Below are positions 42,787-54,205 of a DNA stretch of 64,000 bases, one piece after another. The notes beneath the pieces were generated by a model, which saw nothing but the letters and a program-made list of their open reading frames with translations, made no database searches and was not told where the DNA came from. Position numbers and translations under genes: made by a program. The DNA is from Oikopleura dioica. Its lineage: Eukaryota; Chordata; Appendicularia; Copelata; Oikopleuridae. Numbering within the stretch: position 1 is the first letter of the stretch; the number at the start of each line of letters is the position of its first letter. The DNA lies in contig OU015570.1 of assembly GCA_907165135.1 (NCBI GenBank), positions 930,001 to 994,000 on the forward strand. Reading direction: 5' to 3'.

Positions 42787-44236
42787 CGAGTGTCAGTGCT
42801 GTACTTCAGTATCGTCGCAGTTGGTGATAATGAATTCCCTGCAAATGGCAATTTAGAATTTTCAGGAGCCGGATTCTATGACTGATTTTGCTCGTTGTCG
42901 TTATCAGACAGCTCAAATTTTTGCTTGAACTGGCGGACTGGATGTTAATGAAGATATCGTCGGAGTGGTGTCATATTGGTTCCGGTGGAGCGCAGATGGC
43001 GCGTTCATGGGCTACGCAGAAAGCTTCGCAATATGTGAAACGATGACTCCACGAGACGACGGAGCTTTTAAAAGACGTTTCAGGTTTCTTCTCTTCGAGT
43101 TCTGCGCCGACGAAGTGTGCCGAAATTTTCTTTCTTAATTGAGGAGTTTCTTAGTTTCTTTCAAATTGGATATCATTAAGCTTGTTTTCCGGCAGCCAAG
43201 GTTTGTCAGTGACGTCATAATCCGATTTTTTGTAAATTGCACATTTTTTGTCTGCGCGCGCAGATAGGTTCAATCAATCATTAACGGGTTAACAATGCGT
43301 GCGGCGCAGCGGCGAGGTGTGAAGTTGGCAGCAGCGTGACGCGACGGAGTGGTAGGTGATGAAATTGGCGTTGAGTCTGTCAGGCTCGCGCGCGTCGGAC
43401 GCGGCAAGGTGTGAAGTTGGACATGCAGTGGCGCGACGGAGTGGTAAGGGACGAAAGTGGCGCTAAGAATGGCAGCGTTGCGCGCGTCGGGCGCGGCAAG
43501 GTGTGAAGTTGGACATCCAGTGGCGCGACGGAGTGGTAAGGGGCGAAAATGGCGTTTTGGCAGGCGTTGTGCGCGCCAGCGGAGTTAAGTGTGGCGCTGA
43601 GAGCTTCAAATTAGTGAAATAAGTGAGCGTGGCGAAGCTGGCAAGACTGTTAAGCGCGACGAGAGAGAGGAGTTGTATATGATTTCTGTTGGTTAAGAGG
43701 TTGTATTGGCGAAAGCTTCTAGTTTGTTGCTCAAGTGGTTGATTTTCTTGATATTGATTTCCTTGACTTCTGAAACAATTGAAAATTTCCTTTTTTTAAT
43801 AGACGTATTTGAAGAGAAAGAACAATATCGTTGCGACTGATATTACTGTTTAAATCGCCATAGCATAGAATGAAAGCGGTTGTACTTTTCTGTAGATTTC
43901 CGATAGCTCGGAATGAACAAGATCCTCGGTTCTTTCGAGTAAAGAATAAATTTTTTGCGAAAAGTAACTTGTTCGGTTTAAAAATTTTCCAATTTACAAA
44001 TACTCTGATTTCGATATCCATTGTTCGGCTCTAGAACGGATTCATGAGTATTAGTTTGTTGTTTCCAGAACAATTTCTTCAGTCGTCAAGATCGGAAGTG
44101 TCAGAATTTTGATCCACACATAAGAGCTTGTGAATTAGTTCGATCGAGTAAAGTGACGGTCGGTTCTTTTCCTGCAATTTCCTAATTTGTTTAATCCCTA
44201 ATTAGTAGGGTTGCAGTTTGAAATGATGAAGCAAAA
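42787..44236. other. Mostly non-coding, with tandem repeat at 43316-43575
   Basis: Three diverged units of about 90 bp share GGCAAGGTGTGAAGTTGGAC and GCGCGACGGAGTGGTAAGG. A plus-strand ORF 42878-43136 with one in-frame TGA is open but unrecognised. The remainder is AT-rich. Confidence 0.5.
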
Positions 44237-45467
44237 TTAGAGACGGTGATGCTTGATAAATGCAGGGCGATGTTGACTGGTAGAATGCTGATTTTGAGTA
44301 TCTATGTCTGACAAGAAATTCATGACAGATAACTGGTATTGAACGTAAATGTCATTGACCAGCTCTAAGAATATTCTATCAGACAATTTTCCATGTTCTT
44401 CGCATTGCCTTTCAGTAACTGTGTTCACTGTCTCGTAGATTTGATCGAATTCGAAATCAATTTTTTGAATATCAGATTGTTCGAGTTGTGTTCGATCTTT
44501 TATGCTGAAGCGACGACATCTGGACAGTTTTGCGTACATTTTCGATTTTTTCATTCTGCTTTCTGTCCATGATTTTGTTCGTAACAAAGCTCGTCGCTCC
44601 AGAAAGCAATATCGGCACACCAACGGCAGCTTAAATTTGAGCTTGACGCCTTCGACGGCTTCTTGGCTTTCTGTGAGATGGCACCATTTGATACTTGACG
44701 TCGTATTTTGTAGTTCCATGTTCGGCGAGAAAAGTTTTGAAGGTTTCGCAGTTGTTTTTACTAAGCTTGATTGAGAATAGTAGAGAATATCGTTCGATAC
44801 AGTCGAGGCAAAAGAAGCCGCTAGCCACTTCACAATTAACTTCAATATAATCTTCGAGATGGGTGCGACATTGAACGACAAAAGGTGGTTGCCTTGGAAT
44901 TGTCAGTGAATCTTCCATATATTCCAATCGTGTGGATAGGTTTTGACAGTTCGATGATTGATTGCAATTCAAATGCATCAGAACAGGAGTGTTCTGGCAA
45001 CCGAATCTTGTGTCTTACACTTCCATTTCGATAAACGTTTTCAAGCAACGAGTGTAATGTCTGGTTCTTCAAATACGGCAAATAAGTGTGTAAATTTTTG
45101 AGTGAGAAGTGTTAAGCCAGAGTTTGTTCGCGGTTGCAATTGCGCGATTTTCTCCTAGATCGTTGAACAGACTTGATTCTAAGTGGGTGATAATGCCAAG
45201 AATATTTCCTTCAGAATCTGCTTCGTTGGTCGCTGTTGTTGTTTTTTCGGTGCTTACAGATTCAATTGCTGATTTTATCGTTGCTTTGGTCGTAGTGATC
45301 GGTTTTTCATCGAATTCGCTAACCGTTTCATTCATCGATTCATCATAAAGCAGAAAGATTGCTTCGATTCGAAGTGATAAGCAGGATTACGTTTCGTTTA
45401 TATGATCAGCATTGATGACTGTTGGACCGAGGAAGTTGACAGAGAGAGAAGCAGATATTGTGGGCAT
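44237..45467 (-). CDS. Candidate TRIM-like (B-box) gene with three short introns
   Basis: Proposed exons on the minus strand: 45467-45391, 45318-45077, 45013-44762 and 44670-44237 (1005 nt, 334 residues). They are joined by GT-AG introns of 72, 63 and 91 bp that keep the frame. Exon 2 ends and exon 3 begins with a Cys/His-rich stretch (LICHTRFGCQNTP) that may be a RING remnant. Exon 3 has CRTHLEDYIEVNCEVASGFF followed by CLDC, matching the B-box spacing C-x2-H-x8-C-x7-C-x2-C, with Ala at a usual Asp position. The C-terminal 140 residues look helical, as in TRIM coiled coils. The first methionine is uncertain: open sequence extends to 45635. If the introns are not real the locus is a frameshifted pseudogene. 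Confidence 0.45.
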
Positions 45468-45737
45468 AGTTGTAACTTTTGTAAGGCCCACATGATCCAG
45501 AATTTGCGACGTTACTGAACCTTCGTTTGATTTCCGTAAACATTCGTCTTTTAAATTGTCGAAAGCATTTAATATGAAGATAACGCAGTTAAATTTTTTA
45601 GAGGACGTGATTCGAATGACGTGCGAATTTTCCAAAGAAGAACATTGTTCAAAATGAAATTGCGAAAATTAAGTGCTCTTTAAGCGACAAAAATGCTTTC
45701 AAACAAACAGGAGCTCGATGATTTTTTGGGTGGTTTG

Positions 45738-45795
45738 GACAGGGCCGTCAAGCCCCTTAAATTTGAAAATCAAGGGACGGGGCTGAAACGGCCTG
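45738..45795 (+). repeat. Solitary copy of the 57 bp hairpin unit
   Basis: GGGCCGTCAAGCCCCTTAAA ... GGGACGGGGCTGAAACGGCC; same unit as the array at 41876-42604. Confidence 0.85.
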
Positions 45796-47589
45796 AAACA
45801 TTAATTTTTGTCAAAAAAGAGTCGAAAACCATTGAAAATGGTGTATAAGATGTAAATTTTTGATATTTTGGGGTCAATCGAGGTCATGTGACCTCAGATG
45901 ACCTTTTATGTTCGTTTATTTAAATCAGCATCAAAAAACAATCAAAATGATGTATGGGACATTATAGTTCCTTGCAGAAAGAAACGAAAGGTCATTTGAG
46001 GTCAGGTGACCTCGACTGACCTCAGACGAAAAAAAGGAAGAAAAATGACGTCGATTCATGGTAAAATCGACGTTTCTATCAATATTATATGTAATCGCTC
46101 TATATCTGGATGAATTACGTAATATTACGTAATAATGACTCATCACTAGAATTTATAAACCTCACTAAGCCACAGATTAGACCCTAAGCTACAATTTGCA
46201 CCCTTTGGGGACTCTCCATGATGGATATTCTCGGAGAAAATGGATCCCCTAACTTCTGTGACATTTAAAATAAACGCTGTCTATGACAAATATTAGCAAA
46301 ATATTGAATAATTTTTTCGATATGGAGATGAAAGAAAACAATTCTTTTGTAAAGAGTCTTTATGTTTATCGCTATATGAATCCTACAGTATGATAAGTTT
46401 AAACACGATTGATAACTGTGCAATTATTTGAATATAGGATTCGGATTAGCAGATGCATGGCTCGGCGAGCACGGATTAGCAGCTTAGGAAGCAGGAGCGC
46501 CATGACCTAGTTCTAGAAGCGGGAGGTGACAAAGGCGCAAGAGAGCGAGTAAGAAAAAGGAGCTGCCAAGAATCACGCAATTCAGTTCCAAAATTATAGC
46601 CCCAGGCTATAATCTATATAGGGAAGGTTAAGAGAATTTTGAGAGCCTCAAACTCGCACAGCCGAGATTTTCAAACAAAACTCTCAAAAAACTCACCCAC
46701 CTTCCATCCCTAGATGAGAAACGATAGTATGTAGGCGAAACGAGCACACGCTTACATACTACCCAAACCTTAACCTAGATTCTAAAGTATCACTTTAAAT
46801 CGTTCCATAGTATAGTAATTGCGCGTGCTCGGGAATATTACTGTTACCATATTCATTAATGCGTGATTACTTAACTAAGATAGGAACTTGAGAGGAACAT
46901 AATTGCTACTCAATGAAAAGTATTAGACTGAAATTATGTTCTTCTTTAGATCCTATCATATTGAAAACATGCTTATGCAAGACCATAATTATTCTTTTAT
47001 TTCAATCTCATGTTATCGCTAATAGCGATTCGCTACTATAGAAGTTTACCTGGGGTATGTACTGAGGGAGAGAGCTGGGAATGGTTTGGGCCACTGAAAC
47101 TGGCAGCATACTCGGAACTGAGGGCATCAAAGGGAATGTTCGTTGAGCGAGGGACCAAGGCATCTGGACGGGAGCGACCATTGGCGGAATCGAAGGAGCA
47201 GTAGGTGGAGAGTTTTGGAATACTCCTTTCGGATCCTGGACTAAAATCCTGAACAATCCAGTTAATACTACTCTTTAATGACGAAAGTAAATGTCATTTG
47301 CTGGTAGACGTACTTGACATTATGACGGTGGTTTGCTTTCAGGTGGCGAATGGCCTGGAGGATCGTCGTAAAAGTCGTCTTTCCTTTACAGAAAGTGCAG
47401 CTATAAGCTTGATGTCGCCGCTGATTTTTCGTAATAACAAAGTATGGAGTAAGGGTAAAACATCAAATCGAAGCGGCGCGCCACGCTTGATCAGCGCCCC
47501 GCCGTGACCTACTTTTCAAGAGGCCGTAACTCCTGAACGGATAAATTTTTCTCCGAACTTTCTTTTGAATTGACATGATAAGAGCCTTA
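45796..47589. other. Non-coding or unrecognised
   Basis: Contains TGACCTC words in both orientations (45880-46020), possibly a diverged foldback. A Pro-rich minus-strand ORF at 47256-47008 could be the Gag tail of the relic further right, but the connection is not shown. Confidence 0.4.
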
Positions 47590-47945
47590 TCCAAGAGTTG
47601 GTATAAGTCTATCTCCTCATGCAATTTTCGTCCTTTTTTTTCAAATAAGGATAGTTTTGTAGAGCACCGTTTGAAGAATTATAATTTATGCGTTACTTTT
47701 TACATAGAAGCTAGGGAATTCCTCCAAAGTTACCTCTGTCGCGCCCAAGGAGTGCAACGTGAGAAAAAAGCGGTAACGACGCGAGAGTGGTAACTTTGGA
47801 GCCCCGTTTTAAAATCTGAAAGGTTGAATTTAAAAAATTAAACATAAATTATTATTTGTCTAAGAGAGCTCTACAAACTATCCTGGTTTGAAAACAACGG
47901 ACAAAAATTATGGGAGGAGCTAGAGTTTAACGAACTCTTGCCATA
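47590..47945. mobile_element. Foldback element
   Basis: Diverged inverted arms 47590-47695 and 47815-47945 (AAATAAGGATAGTTTTGTAG and AAACTATCCTGGTTTGAAAA region). An inner perfect inverted pair CTCCAAAGTTACC/GGTAACTTTGGAG lies at 47734 and 47789. Confidence 0.55.
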
Positions 47946-48039
47946 TTTTCTAACTTCCTCGCTGACGATTTCTATGAAAATTGCCATATTAAAAGAAAAG
48001 GCTTTGATTATCATAATTCAAAAAAAACTTTAGACCCAT

Positions 48040-48922
48040 TTGGTCTAAAGTTTCCATGGGAACTTTGCTGGCTTTGGTACTGCTTGCGGCCTTGTTGCTG
48101 TCATTGATTCTGAAAGCTTTCTCGGCCAGTTCCGTTAAAAGAATTCAAATAACCTCCTCTTGATTGCTGACTTATAGCCATTCTACGATATTCCTTTTTA
48201 AAATGGCCTCTTTTACCGGAATCATGGCATTCTGGGAGAAGACGGCATTCTTGACGAATATGGCCCTTTTTGCCACAATTTGAACATTTTGATTGAGATG
48301 ACGAGCCATTTTTCGGAGGTCCTTTTGTTTGTTGTCCGAAAATGTGTTAACCGATCGCTTGCTTTTGTGAAGGTTGTACAGTCGGTTAGCAAATTGGACT
48401 CTTCTCATCGGATCACTGTCATCGTAAACGTCGAGTCCCCAATTTTTCGAATTTCTAACGTACTTTGGAATAAGCTTTAATTTAAATATTCCATACTCGT
48501 GGTGAGGAAACCTTCTTTGTCCAAACTTAGATATTTGATCTTTGTCAACTTCATGATTTTTCGAAAAATCGTTTAAGGTCCTTGTCGCGAGACTCTTCGA
48601 ACTTGAGATTGGCAAGGGACATGCTCGCTTCAGATTCATCGATTTCTAACTCGTCATCGAGTACAGATAGAAGGTCTTCATAATTTTTATTCGTTGTTTG
48701 GCTGAAGGACTCCAATATCGGGCCAAATGACTTCGTCGGAATATTTTCCAATATAAGCTGACATTTTTCTTTATCAGTCAATGGCCGCTTTCGGGAAAAA
48801 TTTATCATAAAGATAACCTTGGAAGCCCAGTCTTTTTTTCCAAGACCTGATTCTTGGAATTTTGGAATTCGGTGATTTTTCCATTTTTCAGCCAAATTGT
48901 CTGGGTAGTAGGGGGTTATCAT
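48040..48922 (-). pseudogene. Gag relic with CCHC knuckle
   Basis: Minus-strand pieces 48922-48551 and 48639-48172 overlap in different frames, so the gene is frameshifted. The first piece is capsid-like (LTDKEKCQLILENIPTKSFG). A third frame near 48290-48180 holds a complete CCHC nucleic-acid-binding knuckle, CSNCGKKGHIRQEC. A second degenerate knuckle follows, CHDSGKRGHFKKEY, in which two Cys are replaced. Role in life: capsid plus RNA binding. No pol domains lie next to it in the window. Confidence 0.65.
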
Positions 48923-49605
48923 TCGGGCTTCCCCTAAGGCTAATGCTAACCAAGGGGGCTACGCTCCCCGGGACCCCCCACCTAAGGCCGAAAGCAGGGG
49001 TTTTTCGCCCCTCGGACCCCCTTTAGAGTTCTAATTGAGTAATTAACAAATCCGGGTAATCCTTCGTCTGTGAGATGTAGGAGTTCTTCGACGTCTAATA
49101 GCGATCTTCTTTTTCTGAGACTTTCGTTAGTTTTAAAATCGTGGAGTAGTGTTGAAAAAGCTTTAACTTGATTGCTGTAGACTGTCTCGAAGTTCGATCG
49201 GAATCAAAAAGAATCGTCCGCGATATGTAGAAAAGATAAAGACAATGTATTCAAGATTCAGTTCTTTCGGGCGTTCAACAATTTCAGCGTCTGTAGGTAT
49301 TTGATTTGTTTGCCTGTAATTCGTCTGTGTATCATCGTCTTCGTGAACAAATGGAAGCAATTACAACTGCTGTCTTATTGCAGCTGAAATTTTAATCGTA
49401 TAATGCAACGCTTTGTTTATAACTGTTGAAGCATCTGTCATGAAACATAAACCCTTTTCCTTATTTGGCTCTCTGCTTCGGCGCAAATTCGTCGCGAGGT
49501 CACAAGATGAGAGATTGGAAACTAGAGGGTTGGCCCGCAAATTCGTTATAAAATTGAGAGCCAGATATCAATACTTTCTAATTTTTTTTATTTTAAAAAA
49601 ATTTG
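48923..49605. other. Non-coding with a GC-rich hairpin zone
   Basis: Positions 48952-49022 hold GGGGGCTACGCTCCCCGGGA and GGGGTTTTTCGCCCC words, probably another small element. The rest is unremarkable. Confidence 0.4.
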
Positions 49606-49780
49606 ATTTTCGTAAAAGTTTATTGGCAAGCTTTCGGCATTTCGCCATCATCAGGCCACTAAATGGTTCAATAGATACAGAAAAAAATACAAAGGACTTA
49701 CGTCTATTGAACCATTCAGTGGCCTGATGATGGCGAAATGCCGAAAGCTTGCCAATAAACTTTTACGAAAATCACTAAGT
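49606..49780. repeat. Near-perfect foldback, arms of about 72 bp
   Basis: TTTTCGTAAAAGTTTATTGG to TCAATAGA on the left is mirrored on the right up to 49780; only one or two mismatches, loop of about 30 bp. Recent. Confidence 0.85.
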
Positions 49781-50248
49781 TCACATGACCAACTCTTCAA
49801 CTATTCGGCGATGATCGGCGTTTCGACTCAGTTCGAGTGAAAAAGGAGCGATTCAGTGGGAAAGGAGCATCATTTCCTTTGAGACTATCCATTCGATTTT
49901 CACATCAAATTTTAACACAAGAAACAGAGTTTACTAGTGTTTAAAAGATTAACTTCTTAAAATTAGCAAAAACAAAATCAACTGACAGCTAATCAACCGG
50001 GGCTTAAAAAGAGTTTTTTCGGAAGTCGCACAATTCGGACCCGAACAATTCGGCCCTTTTTCGACATATCGCGAAAACAAAAAAGGGCCAAATTGTGCGA
50101 GTGTACTATACTATAAAACGTCAACTTCAATAACGATTTAAAAAAATAGTAATAATTTTTCATAAACTTATAAAAATTAATAAGGGTCAGGGAAAGGGTT
50201 TTCAAATTATTTAATAAGAACCATAAGAAAACATTTTAACGGGTGAAT
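49781..50248. other. Non-coding
   Basis: A diverged short inverted pair around GGGCCAAATTGTGCGA (50016-50100). Nothing else supported. Confidence 0.4.
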
Positions 50249-51096
50249 AAGAATAAATTGGGAAAAGGGAGAAGGAGAGGTTTGGGACTGGATCCGGCCT
50301 CTGTCAAGCCCCTTAATTAAAATTTGCCAGGGTTGGGGCTGAGACTTAAATTAGAATAAATTATAATTTGTAATTTACTCAAAATATAATTTATTAAAAA
50401 AAGAAAAGATTTTTATTTAATTTGAATTTATATTTTTTTTTCTTCTAAATTAATTTCATTATTTATAGATTTAATTAAATTATTAATTCATTTAATTAAT
50501 AAAAATAAAAAAACCTTTTTTATTTTCAAATAATTCTGAGCGTGGTATTCCTTCTTTTTACGCCGCGCTCACCCTTAGACTTCTAAATAAGGTAAGTGAG
50601 GCGCTGCACGCGCGGCACACCGCAAAAAGGCTCATTCTTGAGCTTTCTTATCCAATTTGAACATGTTCTCGTCGTCTTTCAAATTTTTTTATTGAAGATT
50701 AAAATAAAAATCCCCCCTTTTACATAACTTGAAATTATAAAATTTTTTCAATCGATGGAGAAGGCTTTTTATCAGCCTATTTTGGCAATTTACTCCTCAA
50801 CTCTTTTTCAAATTTTATGAAAAAATAATTTTATATATTTTTTTAGGGCATCCAAATAACCCCTTAAAATTTTATATCATTTACAGTGGCGTTTGCGGTT
50901 GCCTTCCTGTTGGAGCGTCCCTCGTTGCCTCGCTATCTTGACGCTCATTTTCTAGAAGGGCGCATTAAATCGAACCAGAAATCGTCCCGCGTTGCCTTCC
51001 TCTCTAGACGTTTGGATACTATCCTATTAGGGAGGCAACCGCAAGCGCCACTGTACTTGATGGATAAAGTTAGAATTTTTGTGTACGGACCCTATT
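50249..51096 (+). repeat. Inverted bracket repeat, left copy
   Basis: About 675 bp (with the MITE at 50884-51053 removed) that recurs inverted at 63109-63765. Outer end ATAAATTGGGAAAAGGGAG, inner end GTGTACGGACCCTAT. Includes the G-rich module and a long AT-rich part. Confidence 0.8.
50884..51053. mobile_element. Tc1/mariner-type MITE
   Basis: Ends CAGTGGCGTTTGCGGTTGCC and complement (one mismatch), TA on both sides (50882-50883, 51054-51055). Absent from the right-hand bracket copy, which shows the empty site. Confidence 0.85.
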
Positions 51097-52138
51097 TATG
51101 ATTTTTTATCAATAATGGGTTTCCAAATATATTCAATATATTCTACTCTAGCCGTAGCTAGAATTGCCACTAATTAGCACCCAGTCATGGGTGAGCGCCC
51201 AGGAATCTCCCCTTGATATGTTCATTTGAGCTGGTTCACACCAGCTCAACCGGTTATAATTGCTCTTCCTCTTTACTGCCGCACCACCACCAAAACCGAT
51301 GTCTGCCCATTTTTCGACAATAAAATACGCATTTGCAAAACCCTAGTCTTCCGCCAACTAGGCTTCATTTGCGCCATATTTAGCGCCAGTTTTGGAAATC
51401 TCATTATCAACAGAAAGGGAAAAATTTGACTCGACACAATAAATATCAATTTAAAGGCCATTTTTTTAATTCTATGCCATCCGAAAAACGGCCTTAAAAT
51501 GGGTTTTTACTTGGTTTACGTCAATCCTTACTGGAAAAATATAAACGAGTCAGACCCAAGCCAAGAACGTTAATCCTAATCTGAAAAGAAAAACCTCTTG
51601 CAAATCAGGCTTTCAAAGCATGAAAAAAGTGCTTCAAGAAAATTAAGTTTGTTTTGTATTGAAATTATACGACTCCATCAGTGATGGAAAATCAAGAAAG
51701 TCTTCAACACGTTTTTCTTTGTCCTCATCATTTTATATGTTTAATATAATAATGCCATTCATAGAAAATTTTACACCAAAGAATATTGGACGACCTGTAA
51801 GAGATCATAAAATATTTTGATTAATTATTTATTAATAATAATGAATTGACCATAACAAGTGTGGTTGGCGTAATAAGTAATTGTAGACTTCGGCAAACGC
51901 TTTCGGTTGTCTTTCTTAACCATCTGATGACTTACTGTATCGATCCATTAAATAAGAACAAATGCTAGCCGTAGTCCCAAATACATTGACGAAGGATCTT
52001 ATAAGTTTTTACCATGTTGCCACGGCGCACTCTGGAAAGGCGCGTATTGAAGAAAAATTGAAAGAAGAACCAATTTGGTAAGAAAATAAAACTTAATATC
52101 TAACGCAGGCTGTAAATGGTTGTTTATTTTGAAGTCTT
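51097..52138. other. Non-coding
   Basis: No gene; ORFs at 51226-51461 on both strands overlap and look random. GGCCATTTTTTTAATTC near 51.46 kb may be a Tigger-end fragment. Confidence 0.4.
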
Positions 52139-52321
52139 GTGCAACCATCAAGATTCCGCTCGAAATCAGATATTTTCTCACTGAAATCGTCGCAAAGGAC
52201 TTACGACAAAGTATTCGTTGATTTTTTAGAACTCAGTGTAGGCGGGAAATTACTTTTTTATTTGACTGTCCTTGACGACTTGTCTCTATATTTGTTAATT
52301 AAAAGAGTTAACTCAAAAGCT

Positions 52322-52777
52322 TATAGTGGATCTCAATGTGCAATACGCGCTGCGCGCGGAGTTACATTAACTCCTGCGTAAACAATCTCCCCCGCACGGA
52401 CAGACTTCCCTGCGCACGGACAGACTTCTCTACGCGCGGACCACACTATCTACGCCCGTAACAAAGAATCTTGCTCCCTACGTATAGCCCTTTCTCCCTG
52501 TGCACGAACTTCTGTACGCACGTGATTATTCATTTCCCTACGGAACTCCCTTTCTCCCCACGCACTGTATTACTTCCGTGCGGACCAAGCTCTGTCCGTA
52601 CGCACAGAAATAGTATATAAGTCGCTCTGCTCCACAACTCCATAGTCACTTGAAATTACTCGCTCACTTGTAAAACTTGCTCTTTTTACAAAACAACGCT
52701 CACTATTTTTATCCTGCTCGCGATAACAATAAACTACAAATTCATATCCAACTTATGTACATTGAGAAACACGTACA
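52322..52777 (+). repeat. E3 5' LTR
   Basis: Starts TATAGTGGATCTCAATGTGC, ends ACACGTACA. Contains many CGCACGGAC words (52395-52610) and TATATAAG at about 52613, a plausible TATA box for the genomic transcript. Confidence 0.9.
52613..52622 (+). promoter_or_regulatory. E3 LTR TATA-box candidate
   Basis: AGTATATAAGTCG in the 5' LTR; the same sequence stands in the 3' LTR near 59737. About 160 bp remain downstream to the LTR end, fitting an R-U5 region. Confidence 0.5.
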
Positions 52778-52782
52778 TATTT

Positions 52783-52800
52783 TGGTGACTGAATAAAACG
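52783..52800 (+). promoter_or_regulatory. E3 primer-binding site
   Basis: TGGTGACTGAATAAAACG begins five bases after the LTR. TGG start matches a tRNA CCA end; primer not assigned. Confidence 0.6.
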
Positions 52801-52927
52801 GAACGCCTCCCAAGAGATACAGTCAGAGACAGAGATCAAGTGCCGCTCGACGTTCCAAAAACTTGGTTTCTCAAGGACCAGACTCAAATAGGTTAAGGTT
52901 ACCCAGTAAGCTTATTTTCTCGATATC

Positions 52928-54202
52928 ATGGGGGACGAGCTTTACTATAAAACGGTCGTTGACCTCACTGCCAAGGAACTTATGCTTGTTTATGACAAGA
53001 ACCCAAATCGAAAATACCCTTTAGCAATCCCAAGATTTGACAAGTCAGGATGTGTTCTGAATATGCTCAATATTCAGCCAAACTTGTTCGATGATTTGGA
53101 CAAAAAGTACTTTTTTCGAAAGACAAACCAAGGCCTTGAGTTCGACCCCGCATTTGATGTTACTAACATCCAGGAAGCTGTCCAAAAGACTGCTCGAGCT
53201 GACCATAAGATTGATGTCGATAAAATAAATGAGATCATTGTTATGGACAACCTTGCCACAATTCTTGACCGAATTGACGAGTCTGAAAAGCAAGAGGAGA
53301 CCAAGTACCGGCCACCACCCTCTGACTCTAAGCCATCTGGATCAACTCCACGAAATGGAAATGCTCAGCCCCGAGGAAGTGCTCAGCCGAAAAAGGAACC
53401 AGCTAACGATCGCTCAAAATCGTTTGGACAAGTGAAGATGAAGACCCCGAAATTTGATGCTCAACTTCCAGTTGAAAATTTTATTTCGAACCTGGAACTC
53501 TACGGAAATTGCTCGAAGATTTGCGACGAAGATCTTATCAGTGTTGCCCTGTCCCAAATCCTGATGGAGGAAAGTGGAACTTCTCTCGTTGAAGCAATCA
53601 CGGAAGAAGAAAAACGAGACTGGAACAGCTTCAAGGGTAAGCTCGTTCAAGTCCTTGGTAAAGACAAGGAGCACTACAAGCACATGTACACATCGTTCCA
53701 ACGAGGTCAAGAGACACAGCAAATGGCAGTCACAAAACTACAAGCCTTCTTCAAGAAAGGGTACGGAAAGCTCAATCTTGATGCTGCAGATGAATCCATT
53801 ATTTGTGACCGATTTATCGAATGCCAAGAACCAAGACTCGCTGAACTGCTCCGACGTGAAAAATCCTTGCTGACACTCCGAAATATCGCTCAACGTGCCA
53901 TGGAACTGGAAAGAAGCTTCTTCAAACGAGAAAATATCTTCGTCGCCGAAAGCTCTTCAAATGCGAAGGAATCTGAAATGGCCCAAATATGCTCTCAACT
54001 GAAGGAAATTATCTTTGCTGCGAAGGAGCCAGCAAAGGAGAAGAAGAAAAAGGGAAGATCGAGAATCCCCATCAACAAGCTCCAAGGACACTGCATTTCA
54101 TACGTCCGAAATAACCGATGCCGATTTGGCGAAAAGTGCAAATACCTTCATGCGGAAGACGTACCAAAGGAAGTTGTGGAAATAATCAAAAAGGAGGCAT
54201 GA
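52928..54202 (+). CDS. gag: E3 Gag with CCCH zinc finger
   Basis: 424 residues from ATG 52928 to TGA 54200. Forms the particle shell and binds RNA. Order: unique N-terminus, Pro/Ser/Gln linker (about residues 130-165), a capsid-like helical region (about 180-350; FDAQLPVENFISNLELYG and ALSQILMEE), and a Lys-rich patch (KEKKKKGRSR). At the C-terminus CISYVRNNRCRFGEKCKYLH fits C-x8-C-x5-C-x3-H, a CCCH-type finger in place of the usual CCHC knuckle. The stop is TGA followed directly by CTA, and the next frame (pol) is in phase, so readthrough could make Gag-Pol. No decay visible. Confidence 0.88.
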   Translation: MGDELYYKTVVDLTAKELMLVYDKNPNRKYPLAIPRFDKSGCVLNMLNIQPNLFDDLDKKYFFRKTNQGLEFDPAFDVTNIQEAVQKTARADHKIDVDKINEIIVMDNLATILDRIDESEKQEETKYRPPPSDSKPSGSTPRNGNAQPRGSAQPKKEPANDRSKSFGQVKMKTPKFDAQLPVENFISNLELYGNCSKICDEDLISVALSQILMEESGTSLVEAITEEEKRDWNSFKGKLVQVLGKDKEHYKHMYTSFQRGQETQQMAVTKLQAFFKKGYGKLNLDAADESIICDRFIECQEPRLAELLRREKSLLTLRNIAQRAMELERSFFKRENIFVAESSSNAKESEMAQICSQLKEIIFAAKEPAKEKKKKGRSRIPINKLQGHCISYVRNNRCRFGEKCKYLHAEDVPKEVVEIIKKEA

Positions 54203-54205
54203 CTA
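54200..54205 (+). promoter_or_regulatory. Candidate readthrough stop (UGA CUA) between gag and pol
   Basis: TGACTA. UGA followed by CUA is a known efficient eukaryotic readthrough context. The downstream frame is open from 54203 into pol without another stop. Confidence 0.65.

Noticed and set aside
42878-43136. Plus-strand ORF with one TGA
   Set aside because: Open length is within chance and no motif; mentioned only in the gap entry.
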